Source of the DNA: Bradyrhizobium sp.
GTDB lineage: Bacteria; Pseudomonadota; Alphaproteobacteria; Rhizobiales; Xanthobacteraceae
Assembly (NCBI RefSeq): GCF_017881085.1
Contig: NZ_JADGRI010000014.1
Coordinates: forward strand, 1-32,359
Direction: 5' to 3'
DNA length: 32,359 nucleotides
The translations under genes and the position numbers were made by a program. Position 1 is the stretch's first letter; the number at the start of each line of letters is the position of its first letter. Of the stretch, positions 17,831 through 26,963 are shown in pieces. The notes under the pieces were generated by a model that was given only the letters and a program-made list of their open reading frames with translations, was not told the origin of the DNA and ran no database searches.

Positions 17831-18502
17831 GTGCGCCTGCTCGTCGTTGAAGATGATCCCGATCTCAATCGTCAGCTCACCACGGCGCTGAGCGACGCCG
17901 GCTACGTGGTCGACCGCGCCTTCGACGGCGAGGAAGGGCACTATCTCGGCGACAGCGAGCCCTACGACGCGGTGGTGCTCGATATCGGCCTGCCCAAGAT
18001 GGACGGCATTTCGGTGCTGGAGGCATGGCGCCGGAACGGGCGCACCATGCCGGTCCTGATCCTTACCGCGCGCGACCGCTGGAGCGACAAGGTGCAGGGT
18101 TTCGACGCCGGCGCCGACGACTACGTCGCCAAACCGTTTCATCTCGAGGAAGTCCTGGCCCGGATTCGCGCGCTGTTGCGCCGCTCCACCGGCCACGCCC
18201 AGTCCGAGCTGACCTGCGGGCCGGTCTCGCTGGACACCCGCACCGGCCGGGTCAGCGTATCCGGCAATCCTATCAAGATGACCTCGCACGAGTACCGCCT
18301 GCTGGCCTATCTCATGCACCATAGCGGGCGCGTGGTGTCGCGCACCGAACTGGTCGAGCATCTCTACGATCAGGACTTCGACCGCGACTCCAACACCATC
18401 GAGGTGTTCGTCGGGCGCATCCGCAAGAAGCTCGATGTTGACATCATCCAGACGGTGCGGGGGCTCGGCTACCTGCTGACGCCACCGTCGCCCCCAAGCT
18501 GA
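17831..18502 (+). CDS. feuP: OmpR/PhoP-family response regulator (FeuP-like)
   Basis: MRLLVVEDDPDLNRQLTTALSDAGYVVDRAFDGEEGHYLGDSEPYDAVVLDIGLPKMDG...LTARDRWSDKVQGFDAGADDYVAKPFHLEEVLARIRALLRR; winged-helix TSHEYRLLAYLMHHSGRVVSRTELVEHLYDQ...VRGLGYLL. GTG start. Symbol by family resemblance and synteny. Confidence 0.88.
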   Translation: MRLLVVEDDPDLNRQLTTALSDAGYVVDRAFDGEEGHYLGDSEPYDAVVLDIGLPKMDGISVLEAWRRNGRTMPVLILTARDRWSDKVQGFDAGADDYVAKPFHLEEVLARIRALLRRSTGHAQSELTCGPVSLDTRTGRVSVSGNPIKMTSHEYRLLAYLMHHSGRVVSRTELVEHLYDQDFDRDSNTIEVFVGRIRKKLDVDIIQTVRGLGYLLTPPSPPS

Positions 18503-18509
18503 TCAGCAG

Positions 18510-18530
18510 CCGATCAAGGGTGTTGATCGG
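18510..18530 (+). terminator. Hairpin between feuP- and feuQ-like genes (possible attenuator)
   Basis: CCGATCAA-gggtg-TTGATCGG perfect 8-bp stem, 5-nt loop, T-containing but interrupted downstream tract (gcggccttcttgctctttt). Confidence 0.45.
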
Positions 18531-18631
18531 GCGGCCTTCTTGCTCTTTTGTGCGGGCATGATCTCATCAGGCCAGCGGCATCCATCCATCGGGCCTTCGC
18601 CCGAGGACATGCGTACTAGGATCATGCTCTG

Positions 18632-20008
18632 ATGCGCGCCAGTTCGCTCGCCACCCGGCTGTTTCTATCCGCGACCGCCTGGGTAGTGGTGATCCTGCTT
18701 ATCACCGGCATCGTGCTGTCGTCGGTTTACCGAGGCGCCACCGAGCGCGCCTTCGACCGCCGGCTCAACCTCTATCTGCGCACCCTGATCGCGGAAGTCG
18801 CGACGCCCGACGAGCCGCCCGACCACCCGTTCCAGTCACTCGGCGAACCGCTGTTCGAACTGCCGCTGTCCGGCTGGTACTGGCAGATCACCCGTACCGA
18901 CTCCGAAAAGCCCGAGATGCGCGCCTCGCGCTCGCTGTGGGACAAGAAGCTGCCGAAGCTCGAAGAACAGGGCGCCGACCTGACCGCGGCCGGCATTCGC
19001 CTCGGCTATGTCGAGGGTCCCGAGGGCCAGAACCTGAGGATGGTGGAACGGCCGGTCGATCTCGGCGCCGACGGCAAGTTCCTGGTCAGCGTCGCCGGCG
19101 ACGCCAGCGAGATCTTCGACGAAACACGTACCTTCGATTATTACCTCGGCGGCACCTTCGCCGCGCTGACGATCGTGCTGGTGCTGACCACGATCTTCCA
19201 GGTGCGCTTCGGCCTTGCGCCCTTGAAGCGCATTTCGGAATCGATCGCCGATGTGCGGTCCGGCCGCGCCGAGCGGCTGGAGGGCGAATTTCCCGTCGAG
19301 ATCGCGCCGCTGGCGCGCGAGACCAACGCGCTGATCGACGCCAACCGCGAAATCGTCGAGCGCGCGCGCACCCATGTCGGGAATCTTGCCCACGCCATCA
19401 AGACGCCGCTGTCTGTCATCGTCAACGAGGCCGCCGCGCACGGCGCCGATCCGTTCGCGAACAAGATTCTGGAGCAGGCGGACGTGATGCGCGACCAGGT
19501 TGCGCATCATCTGGAGCGCGCGCGCATCGCGGCGCGGCTCACCATCATTGGTACGGTCACCGAAGTCGCGCCGGCGATCGAGGCGCTGCGCCGGACCATG
19601 GAGAAGATCCATCGCGACCGCGGCATCGCCATCACGGTCGATGCCGACCCGCGGGCGAAGTTCCGTGGTGAACGGCAGGATCTCGAGGAGATGGCCGGCA
19701 ACCTGGTCGACAACGCCTGCAAATGGGCGGCGTCGCAGGTGTTCATCGAGGTGCTGGTGGAGCAGCCGGCCGAGCCCGGTGTCGGCCCGAGCTTGCGGAT
19801 CGTCGTCGACGATGACGGGCGCGGGCTGTCGGAGGCGGAGCGCGCCCAGGTCTCGCGCCGCGGCCAGCGGCTGGACGAGTCCAAGCCCGGTTCCGGGCTT
19901 GGACTATCGATCGTGGTCGATCTCGCAGCCCTCTATGGCGGGAGCCTGACGCTCGGCAGCGCGCCGATCGGGGGGCTGCGGGCGGAACTGGTGCTGCCGG
20001 GCGTTTGA
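18632..20008 (+). CDS. feuQ: Sensor histidine kinase (FeuQ/PhoQ-like)
   Basis: Two TM segments, VGNLAHAIKTPLSVIVNEA H-box, NLVDNACKWA, DDDGRGLSEAE, GSGLGLSIVVDLAALYGG. Confidence 0.88.
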   Translation: MRASSLATRLFLSATAWVVVILLITGIVLSSVYRGATERAFDRRLNLYLRTLIAEVATPDEPPDHPFQSLGEPLFELPLSGWYWQITRTDSEKPEMRASRSLWDKKLPKLEEQGADLTAAGIRLGYVEGPEGQNLRMVERPVDLGADGKFLVSVAGDASEIFDETRTFDYYLGGTFAALTIVLVLTTIFQVRFGLAPLKRISESIADVRSGRAERLEGEFPVEIAPLARETNALIDANREIVERARTHVGNLAHAIKTPLSVIVNEAAAHGADPFANKILEQADVMRDQVAHHLERARIAARLTIIGTVTEVAPAIEALRRTMEKIHRDRGIAITVDADPRAKFRGERQDLEEMAGNLVDNACKWAASQVFIEVLVEQPAEPGVGPSLRIVVDDDGRGLSEAERAQVSRRGQRLDESKPGSGLGLSIVVDLAALYGGSLTLGSAPIGGLRAELVLPGV

Positions 20009-20142
20009 ACGGGCTCGCCGATCCTTGGGCAGCCCGGACGGACCTGCCGGATTGTTCCTAAACGACTTCTTAACGCCGGCGCTTTTATGATGACCCGCGG
20101 ATGGTTTTGCCGTCCGCTGACCCACGCATTCCTACCGGGCGC

Positions 20143-21582
20143 ATGAGCCAGACATCGATCGAGCGGCTGAGGGATTATCTCGCGCAGCTTCCGCCGCAAT
20201 CGCAGGCGCTGCTGATGCGGGAGTTCGAGCGCGCCCTCGAGCGCGGCGAGGACACCACGGTCGCGACCTTCGTGCTCGAACAATTGCGCTGGGTGGTACG
20301 AGTCCCGGAGCCCGCCGCACCAAAACCGGAGGTGGACGCAGAAGATCGGGAGGAGGCCGTCAGGCGGCGCAGCGGAGAAGCCGCGCGGTTGCTGTACCGC
20401 CCACTGGATCCATTTATTGTCGGGAGCAGTTCCACCCGGCCTGGCCAGGTTCGCCGATCGTCGCTGTTGTCGGTGTGGCAATGGCTGGCCCGCGACGGCG
20501 CGCCTGAACAGGTGCGGGAGTACGAGGCGGCGCTGGAGCGGTCGCGTCAGTCCGGAAGTTCCCATGAGGCAGAGGCCTCCGTCCGCAAATTGCAGCTCGC
20601 CGCGGCGGATGCCATCCTCAAAATTGCCGGGCCGTCGCAGGGTGGCGACAAACAGCGCGCGCTGGCCCGTGTCGGTCCTCCCAACGTCATCGAGGATCTG
20701 CTGCCGATCGGCTACGTCCTGCAGGCTCGAGAAGCGCTCGACGCTCTCAACGGTAAGCTACCCAGCCAGTTGCGGGTTTTCGCGGATTCGCAGATCGCCT
20801 CGGTCACCGCCGCACTCAACGTCCCCATGCTGCAAACTCCGCAGGTGCTGCCGTTCGCACTGTCCTTGATCATGCAGCGGCTGAGCGCGTCGTGGCAGAT
20901 TATCCGCCTCGCCATCAAGATGGCGGCGTCCGACGATGAAATCCGCGTTGCCGCGACCCCTTACGGAATTGCCGTCACCATCGCGCTGCACGATCTGTCG
21001 TGCCTCGCGTCCACCTTGCGGATGGATATCAAGCGCGGCCATTTCGACAACGTCGCCGAGCAGCTCAAGACCCTCCATGACGGCGTGCGCGGCTTGCGGA
21101 CCGAACTCGATCTGCGCAACGAATCGAACTGGGGCCGGCAACTGACCTCGATCCGGGCCGACATTTCCAACTCGCTGCAATCGGAAATCGACAGCGTGCC
21201 CGGCCGGGTCCGGCGTATCCTGCGGCAGCGCTCCGACAAGGACATTCCAGCCGGCGCCAGGGTCGACGCCACCGAGGTCGACGAAGCCGCCGCATTGATC
21301 GATTTCGTCGCGGTCTGCCGCAACTATGCCAGCGAGCTTGCCATCAACGAAGTCACGCTGCGGACCTATTCGGACCTGCAGCAATATGTCGAGCGGTCCA
21401 CCGAGGCGCTGGTGCAGTCGCTGCGAAGCGGCGACGCCAAGTCGCGTCCCTATCGGCAGGCGCAGGTGGCGGCGGCAATCCGCTTCTGCGACGTCCTGTT
21501 CGGCCACGACTATGCGTCCCTGATGAGCCGCGCGGCCGAAAATGCCGTGACGGTCGAGCGCAAGCCGTCGCGCGCCGGCTAG
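20143..21582 (+). CDS. Uncharacterised protein (about 480 aa)
   Basis: Long ORF with balanced composition, MSQTSIERLRDYLAQLPPQSQALLMREFERALERGEDTTVATFVLEQLRW...; no recognised domain. Internal ATG at 20143 preferred over 20101. Confidence 0.8.
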   Translation: MSQTSIERLRDYLAQLPPQSQALLMREFERALERGEDTTVATFVLEQLRWVVRVPEPAAPKPEVDAEDREEAVRRRSGEAARLLYRPLDPFIVGSSSTRPGQVRRSSLLSVWQWLARDGAPEQVREYEAALERSRQSGSSHEAEASVRKLQLAAADAILKIAGPSQGGDKQRALARVGPPNVIEDLLPIGYVLQAREALDALNGKLPSQLRVFADSQIASVTAALNVPMLQTPQVLPFALSLIMQRLSASWQIIRLAIKMAASDDEIRVAATPYGIAVTIALHDLSCLASTLRMDIKRGHFDNVAEQLKTLHDGVRGLRTELDLRNESNWGRQLTSIRADISNSLQSEIDSVPGRVRRILRQRSDKDIPAGARVDATEVDEAAALIDFVAVCRNYASELAINEVTLRTYSDLQQYVERSTEALVQSLRSGDAKSRPYRQAQVAAAIRFCDVLFGHDYASLMSRAAENAVTVERKPSRAG

Positions 21583-21683
21583 AAGAATAGTGCAAGGCTC
21601 TTGATACAATTTATAATTGACGCGATCCGGCAGGGAACGTACCGTTTTGGTGCGAACCGAACCCGATCATTGTTGATTTTGAA

Positions 21684-21953
21684 ATGAACCCAGTCATTAA
21701 TTTCGTTGAGTATGAAAACCGCGTAATTTCGGCGACATATCGAAACCTCATGGTCAGGGCCAAGATCGTCCTCGTCGACAAGACGAGCGGGGAGCAATTG
21801 CCCGATCCGGTGGCCACGATTTCGTCGCCGGTGCCCAGCGGCTCGCTAAGGATGAGGCTGCCGGAGTCCGTCAAACCGGGAACCTATTATCTGAAGGCGC
21901 TGAACGGGCACGGCGAATTTGCCGGGCAAAGCCTCGATTTTTTCGTGAGCTGA
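21684..21953 (+). CDS. Small hypothetical protein (89 aa), beta-rich
   Basis: MNPVINFVEYENRVISATYRNLMVRAKIVLVDKTSGEQLPDPVATISSPVPSGSLRMRLPESVKPGTYYLKALNGHGEFAGQSLDFFVS: beta-sandwich-like strand pattern. No clear Shine-Dalgarno. Confidence 0.6.
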   Translation: MNPVINFVEYENRVISATYRNLMVRAKIVLVDKTSGEQLPDPVATISSPVPSGSLRMRLPESVKPGTYYLKALNGHGEFAGQSLDFFVS

Positions 21954-22123
21954 CACTTTCGGCAGACATCGGGCTTTGCACGGGCGGACACCGCTTTTGA
22001 CGGGTTTTCGGGCCTTGCCGGCCGCATCGGCGACCTGAGAATTGTCAATTGCCGGGCTCGGCGCCACCGGTGTAAAGCGGCGCGTCGGCGCTTGCGTTAC
22101 TGGCGCAGAGTGGAACCCGCTGG

Positions 22124-23233
22124 ATGACGTTGTGGTTTGTGTTTGCGCTGATGACGGCAGCGGCGAGTTTCGCCGTGCTCTGGCCGCTGGGACGTCGCGG
22201 CCAGCCGCACAGCGGCGGCAGCGAGGCGGCCGTCTATCGGGATCAGCTCGCTGAAATCGATCGCGACGTTGCCTCCGGCCTGCTCGGATCCTCCGAGGCG
22301 GACGCCGCGCGCATCGAAATCAGCCGTCGTCTGCTGGCGGCAGCGGATGCACAGCGCGATCCGCCGCCACCGGCATCGTCGAATCTCAAATGGCGACGTG
22401 CGGTGGCCGTCGTCGCGCTGGTTGGACTGCCGATCGTGGCGATTGCGATCTATCTTCCGCTCGGCTCGCCGCTACTCGGCGATTTTCCGCTCGCCCAGCG
22501 TGACCGCACGCCGGTGGCCGCGCAGCCCCTCGACAGTTTGGTGGCGCAGGTCGAAGCGCATCTGGAAAAAGATCCAACCGACGGCCGCGGCTGGAGCGTA
22601 CTTGCGCCTGTGCTGGCGAGGCTCGGTCGCTATGACGAAGCGGTCCGGGCCTATCGCAATTCGATTACCTTTAACGGCGACAGTGCCGAGCGCCGGGCCG
22701 ATCTCGGCGAAGCCATCGCAGGCGCGGCAGGTGGCGTCGTCACCGCGGACGCCAAGGCCGAATTCGAGCGCGCCGTCGCGTTGAGTGCCGGCGCGGCCAA
22801 GGCGAACTACTTCCTCGGGCTCGCGGCCGAGCAGGACGGACGCAGCTCCGAGGCCGCGTCGATCTGGCGGGCGATGCTTGCGAAGGCGCCGCCGGATGCG
22901 CCCTGGCGCCCGCTGGTTCAGGCCGCCTTGGCGCGGGTCGACGAGTCTGGCGCGCCTCCGCTGTCGGACGATGCGGTGGCGGCGGCAAAGGAGATGAGCG
23001 GAACCGACCGGGACGCGATGATCCGCGGCATGGTCGAACGTCTTGCCGCGCGATTGAAGCAGAATGGCGACGACATCGATGGATGGCTGCGGCTGGTACG
23101 CGCCTACATGGTGATCGGCGATCGCGACAAGGCGAGAGGCGCGCTCGCCGAGGCCCGTCAGGCCGTCGCCAATGACGCCGAGCGGCTGCGGCTACTGAAC
23201 GACGGCCTGAAGGATCTCGGGCTCGACGGATGA
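22124..23233 (+). CDS. ccmI: c-type cytochrome biogenesis protein CcmI/CycH
   Basis: MTLWFVFALMTAAASFAVLWPLGRR...SEAAVYRDQLAEIDRDVASGLLGSSEADAARIEISRRLL... with TPR region LEKDPTDGRGWSVLAPVLARLGRYDEAVRAYRNSI. Confidence 0.92.
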   Translation: MTLWFVFALMTAAASFAVLWPLGRRGQPHSGGSEAAVYRDQLAEIDRDVASGLLGSSEADAARIEISRRLLAAADAQRDPPPPASSNLKWRRAVAVVALVGLPIVAIAIYLPLGSPLLGDFPLAQRDRTPVAAQPLDSLVAQVEAHLEKDPTDGRGWSVLAPVLARLGRYDEAVRAYRNSITFNGDSAERRADLGEAIAGAAGGVVTADAKAEFERAVALSAGAAKANYFLGLAAEQDGRSSEAASIWRAMLAKAPPDAPWRPLVQAALARVDESGAPPLSDDAVAAAKEMSGTDRDAMIRGMVERLAARLKQNGDDIDGWLRLVRAYMVIGDRDKARGALAEARQAVANDAERLRLLNDGLKDLGLDG

Positions 23234-23235
23234 GC

Positions 23236-23271
23236 ATGATACCGAAAAGTGTGAACCGGTTTTCGGATCAT
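23236..23271. repeat. Imperfect palindrome of a dispersed rhizobial intergenic repeat type
   Basis: ATGATACCGAAAA ... TTTTCGGATCAT (reverse complement ATGATCCGAAAA, one-base bulge), 2 nt after the ccmI stop codon. Confidence 0.6.
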
Positions 23272-23545
23272 CTTGTGCACGAAATGCCGCGCATGACGGC
23301 GTCCATCCATGCGCGGCGGGGGACGAGGCATCTCCGCAGAAGCCGGCTTGAGCTCCATAGTGCTATGGGGCGACTCTACGAATGCGACTGAATTGCAATG
23401 TCGGCGGCGCCGCGCGGGCAGCGATTGCAATTGATTTTTCGCAAGCGTCGGCGCGCCGTCGCGGCCTCCAGCCTTCATGCTATTTTGACCTTTGTCTGAA
23501 AGTTTAGGTCTACGCGCCCTCAGTTCTTTCCCACCGAGCAAACCG

Positions 23546-24889
23546 ATGTTCTCCAACAGCAATTTGACCATCCGTTTCCTGATTGGAGGCGTCGTGGCGG
23601 CCCTGCTGCTACTGCTCGCGGTCGGCGGAGGTACGGGATTTGTCGCCGTCCTTTATTTGAACAACGAGATCACCGGTCTCTCCTCGGATTTCGGTGCGCT
23701 GAGCGGTCCGGGGCGTGATCATGCTATGCAGATCTATCAGCAGGCCCAGGCGGCGTTTTCATATTTCTTGATGGCATGCGTTGCGATCGCAGTCGTTGCC
23801 TCCACCGTGTGCCTGATCACCTATTTTGCAGTTCGAAACGGCATCATGGGACCGCTGGCCGCCATGGTGCACGCCATGCGCGAGGTCGCCGACCAGAAAT
23901 ACGGGACCCCGATCCCCGGACTCGGCCGCGGCAATGAAATCGGCCAGCTTGCCGGCGCGCTCGAAGTCTTCAAGACGACGGGCATGGAGCGCCAGCGCCT
24001 GACCGAGCACGAATTGCAGGAAGCGCAGCGACAGGCCGAGCGTTCGCGATATCTCGACGACAAGATTCGGGATTTCAACGGCCTGGTCGCCAATGTCGTC
24101 AGCAGCGTCGCATCGTCGGCCGTACGGTTGAAAAGCAACGCGGAAACCCTGTCGCAGGCCGCCAATGAAACCACCGCCAAGGCCAATGCGGTCGCCAGCG
24201 CTGCAAGCGAGGCCAGCAGCAGCGTCCAGACTGTCGCCGGTTCGGCGGAGGAGATGACGACGTCGATCGGCACCATCAGCCGGCGCGTGACCGATGCCAC
24301 GCAGCGCGCCGAAGGAGCGGCTGCCCAGGCCCGCAAGAGCAGCGACACCATTCATGCGCTGTCGGCGGCCGCCGAGAAGATCGGCGCCGTCGTGCAACTG
24401 GTTCAGGCGATCGCCTCGCAGACAAACCTGCTGGCGCTCAACGCCACCATCGAGGCGGCGCGCGCCGGCGAGGCCGGCAAGGGGTTCGCGGTGGTCGCGT
24501 CGGAGGTCAAGAACCTCGCCCACCAGACCAGCAAGGCCACTGAGGAAATTTCCACGCACGTCGCCAGCATCCAGGGCATCACCGGCGAGACGCGGCAGGC
24601 GATGGATGACATATCCAACACGATCGCGGAAATCAGCGCGATCATGTCCGGCATCGAAGTCGATACGGCGCAGCAGCGAAACGCGACGCAGGACATCTCC
24701 AAGAGCGTTCAGGTTGCAGCCAAGGGTACCCTCGACGTCTCGAATCATATTGTCCAGATCACTTCGACGTCGTCCGAAACCGGCCGCATGGCCGGCGATG
24801 CGCGGGATTCGGCGGTCGATCTTTCGCAACAGGCCGAAACCCTTAAACGGGAAGTGGACGGCTTCATCATGAGCGTCCGGGCCGGCTAA
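23546..24889 (+). CDS. Methyl-accepting chemotaxis protein
   Basis: Two TM helices, HAMP-like segment, signalling hairpin [56 protein letters not shown] at 23546. Confidence 0.93.
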   Translation: MFSNSNLTIRFLIGGVVAALLLLLAVGGGTGFVAVLYLNNEITGLSSDFGALSGPGRDHAMQIYQQAQAAFSYFLMACVAIAVVASTVCLITYFAVRNGIMGPLAAMVHAMREVADQKYGTPIPGLGRGNEIGQLAGALEVFKTTGMERQRLTEHELQEAQRQAERSRYLDDKIRDFNGLVANVVSSVASSAVRLKSNAETLSQAANETTAKANAVASAASEASSSVQTVAGSAEEMTTSIGTISRRVTDATQRAEGAAAQARKSSDTIHALSAAAEKIGAVVQLVQAIASQTNLLALNATIEAARAGEAGKGFAVVASEVKNLAHQTSKATEEISTHVASIQGITGETRQAMDDISNTIAEISAIMSGIEVDTAQQRNATQDISKSVQVAAKGTLDVSNHIVQITSTSSETGRMAGDARDSAVDLSQQAETLKREVDGFIMSVRAG

Positions 24890-25107
24890 CCGACCGACAG
24901 CGGTATTCGACGGCCGAGCGAACCGGTCGCGGCCGCCTTGGCCCTAACCCGCCAGGCGCCCTGCGATAAACTGCCGCATTTGCTTATCCCTTCATTACAA
25001 AAGTTTAATTCCCCCGCCAGCGCGCCGTAAGGCGGAAATACCCATCTTCAGAGCCGTAACTGCTTGCCCCCCGCGGCATCATCGATTCAGGCTCTGGAGA
25101 TTTTTGA

Positions 25108-26697
25108 ATGAACGACCGTCCAACCGATCTTTCGTCCCGTGGGTCTGCTCAGGCGCCCCGCCGTCCGCTGTTCTCCGCGCGCAAATTCGCGCTGATGGCC
25201 TCCGTTGTCGCCGGCCTCGGCGTCGCCGTTTACGGCTTTGACCCCTCGCATGGCCCGGTCGACATTTTCAGCAGCACCGCGCATGCGCAGGTCAACAACG
25301 AGGTCAGCAAGGTCGATAAGCCTGTCGGTTTTGCCGACATCGTTGAGCGCGTGAAGCCGTCGGTGATTTCGGTGAAGGTCAACATCAACGAAAAGATCGC
25401 CAAGGATGATAGCGGCAACGACGACTCGCCGTTCCAGCCGGGCTCGCCGATGGAACGCTTCTTCCGCCGCTTCGGCGGACCCGATGGGCTGCCTCCGGGC
25501 CAGCGCGGCATGCCCCGCGGCCGCGGCGCGGTGACCGGGCAGGGCTCGGGCTTCTTCATCTCGGCCGACGGTTTTGCCGTCACCAACAACCATGTGGTCG
25601 ACGGTGCCGACAAGGTCGAGGTGACGACCGACGACGGCAAGATCTTCAAGGCCAAGGTGATCGGCACCGACGCGCGCACCGACCTGGCGCTGATCAAGGT
25701 CGAGGGCGGCTCGAACTTTCCGTTCGCCAAGCTTTCCGACGGCAAGCCGCGGATCGGCGACTGGGTGCTCGCGGTCGGCAACCCGTTCGGCCTCGGCGGT
25801 ACCGTGACCGCCGGCATCGTCTCGGCCAGGGGCCGCGACATCGGCAACGGCCCGTACGACGATTTCATCCAGATCGACGCGCCCGTGAACAAGGGTAACT
25901 CCGGTGGCCCGGCCTTCGACACCTCCGGCGAGGTGATGGGCGTCAACACCGCGATCTATTCGCCCTCCGGCGGCAGCGTCGGTATCGCATTCTCGATCCC
26001 GGCATCGACCGTGAAGAGTGTTATTGCGCAGCTCAAGGACAAGGGCACGGTCAGCCGTGGCTGGATCGGCGTCCAGATTCAGCCGGTCACGCCTGACATA
26101 GCCGACAGCCTCGGGTTGAAGAAGGCGGAAGGCGCGCTGGTGGCGGAACCGCAGGCCAACGGACCGGCCGCCAAGGCCGGTATCGAATCCGGCGATGTCA
26201 TCACCAAGGTGAACGGCGAAACGGTGAAGGATGCCCGTGAACTCGCCCGCACCATCGGCGGGTTCGCGCCCGGTGCCGCCGTGAAGCTCGACGTGGTGCA
26301 TAAGGGCCAGGACAAGACCATCAACCTCACCCTCGGCCAGTTGCCGAATTCGGTGGAAGCCAAGGCCGACACCGGCGACGACAGCGACAAGGGCAGCGTG
26401 ACCCGCGGTACCGACGTGCCGAAGCTCGGCCTGACGGTGGCGCCCGCCAACAGCGTCGCCGGCGCCGGCAAGGACGGTGTCGTGGTGACCGAGGTCGATC
26501 CCAGCAGTGCGGCGGCGGAACGTGGCTTCAAGGAAGGCGACGTGATTCTCGAGGTAGCCGGAAAGAGCGTCGCCAGCGCCGGTGACGTGCGCGATGCGGT
26601 CAACGCCGCGCGAACCGACAACAAGAACAGCGTTCTCATGCGAATCAAGAGCGGTGGATCGTCGCGCTTCGTTGCGGTCCCCCTGGCGAAAGGCTGA
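25108..26697 (+). CDS. degP: Do/DegP-family periplasmic serine endopeptidase
   Basis: GQGSGFFISADGFAVTNNHVVDGA, DARTDLALIKV, NKGNSGGPAFDTSGEVMGVNTAI, two PDZ domains; GGAGATTTTTGA before ATG. Confidence 0.95.
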   Translation: MNDRPTDLSSRGSAQAPRRPLFSARKFALMASVVAGLGVAVYGFDPSHGPVDIFSSTAHAQVNNEVSKVDKPVGFADIVERVKPSVISVKVNINEKIAKDDSGNDDSPFQPGSPMERFFRRFGGPDGLPPGQRGMPRGRGAVTGQGSGFFISADGFAVTNNHVVDGADKVEVTTDDGKIFKAKVIGTDARTDLALIKVEGGSNFPFAKLSDGKPRIGDWVLAVGNPFGLGGTVTAGIVSARGRDIGNGPYDDFIQIDAPVNKGNSGGPAFDTSGEVMGVNTAIYSPSGGSVGIAFSIPASTVKSVIAQLKDKGTVSRGWIGVQIQPVTPDIADSLGLKKAEGALVAEPQANGPAAKAGIESGDVITKVNGETVKDARELARTIGGFAPGAAVKLDVVHKGQDKTINLTLGQLPNSVEAKADTGDDSDKGSVTRGTDVPKLGLTVAPANSVAGAGKDGVVVTEVDPSSAAAERGFKEGDVILEVAGKSVASAGDVRDAVNAARTDNKNSVLMRIKSGGSSRFVAVPLAKG

Positions 26698-26830
26698 ACG
26701 TTTTACCAGATGGAGGGTGTCGCCGGCATTAGTCGCCCCCGCCGACGGCTCTTTCCGGGGGGCGGGTCAAAAACCCGCTCCCACCAGTTCCTTCCGGTGG
26801 ATTACGCCCCCCTCCGTCGGAAGGTCCAAA

Positions 26831-26868
26831 GGGCGGTGAGGTCCCCCCAGCTTCACCGCCCGCTTTTT
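26831..26868 (+). terminator. Rho-independent terminator after degP
   Basis: GGGCGGTGA (26831-26839) / TCACCGCCC (26853-26861) 9-bp stem followed by gcTTTTT. Confidence 0.75.
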
Positions 26869-26963
26869 CCCCGAGCGGAGAGACGGCAGGTCGCCTTGCA
26901 TGAGTATGCCGACCGCGCCATGGTGATAGAAGGCCAGCCCACTTGAGTGCAACCGACCAAAAT

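Noticed and set aside
25087-26301. 404-aa minus-strand ORF opposite degP
   Set aside because: Antisense shadow of a clear protease gene; His/Arg/Gly/Asp-rich, no motif.
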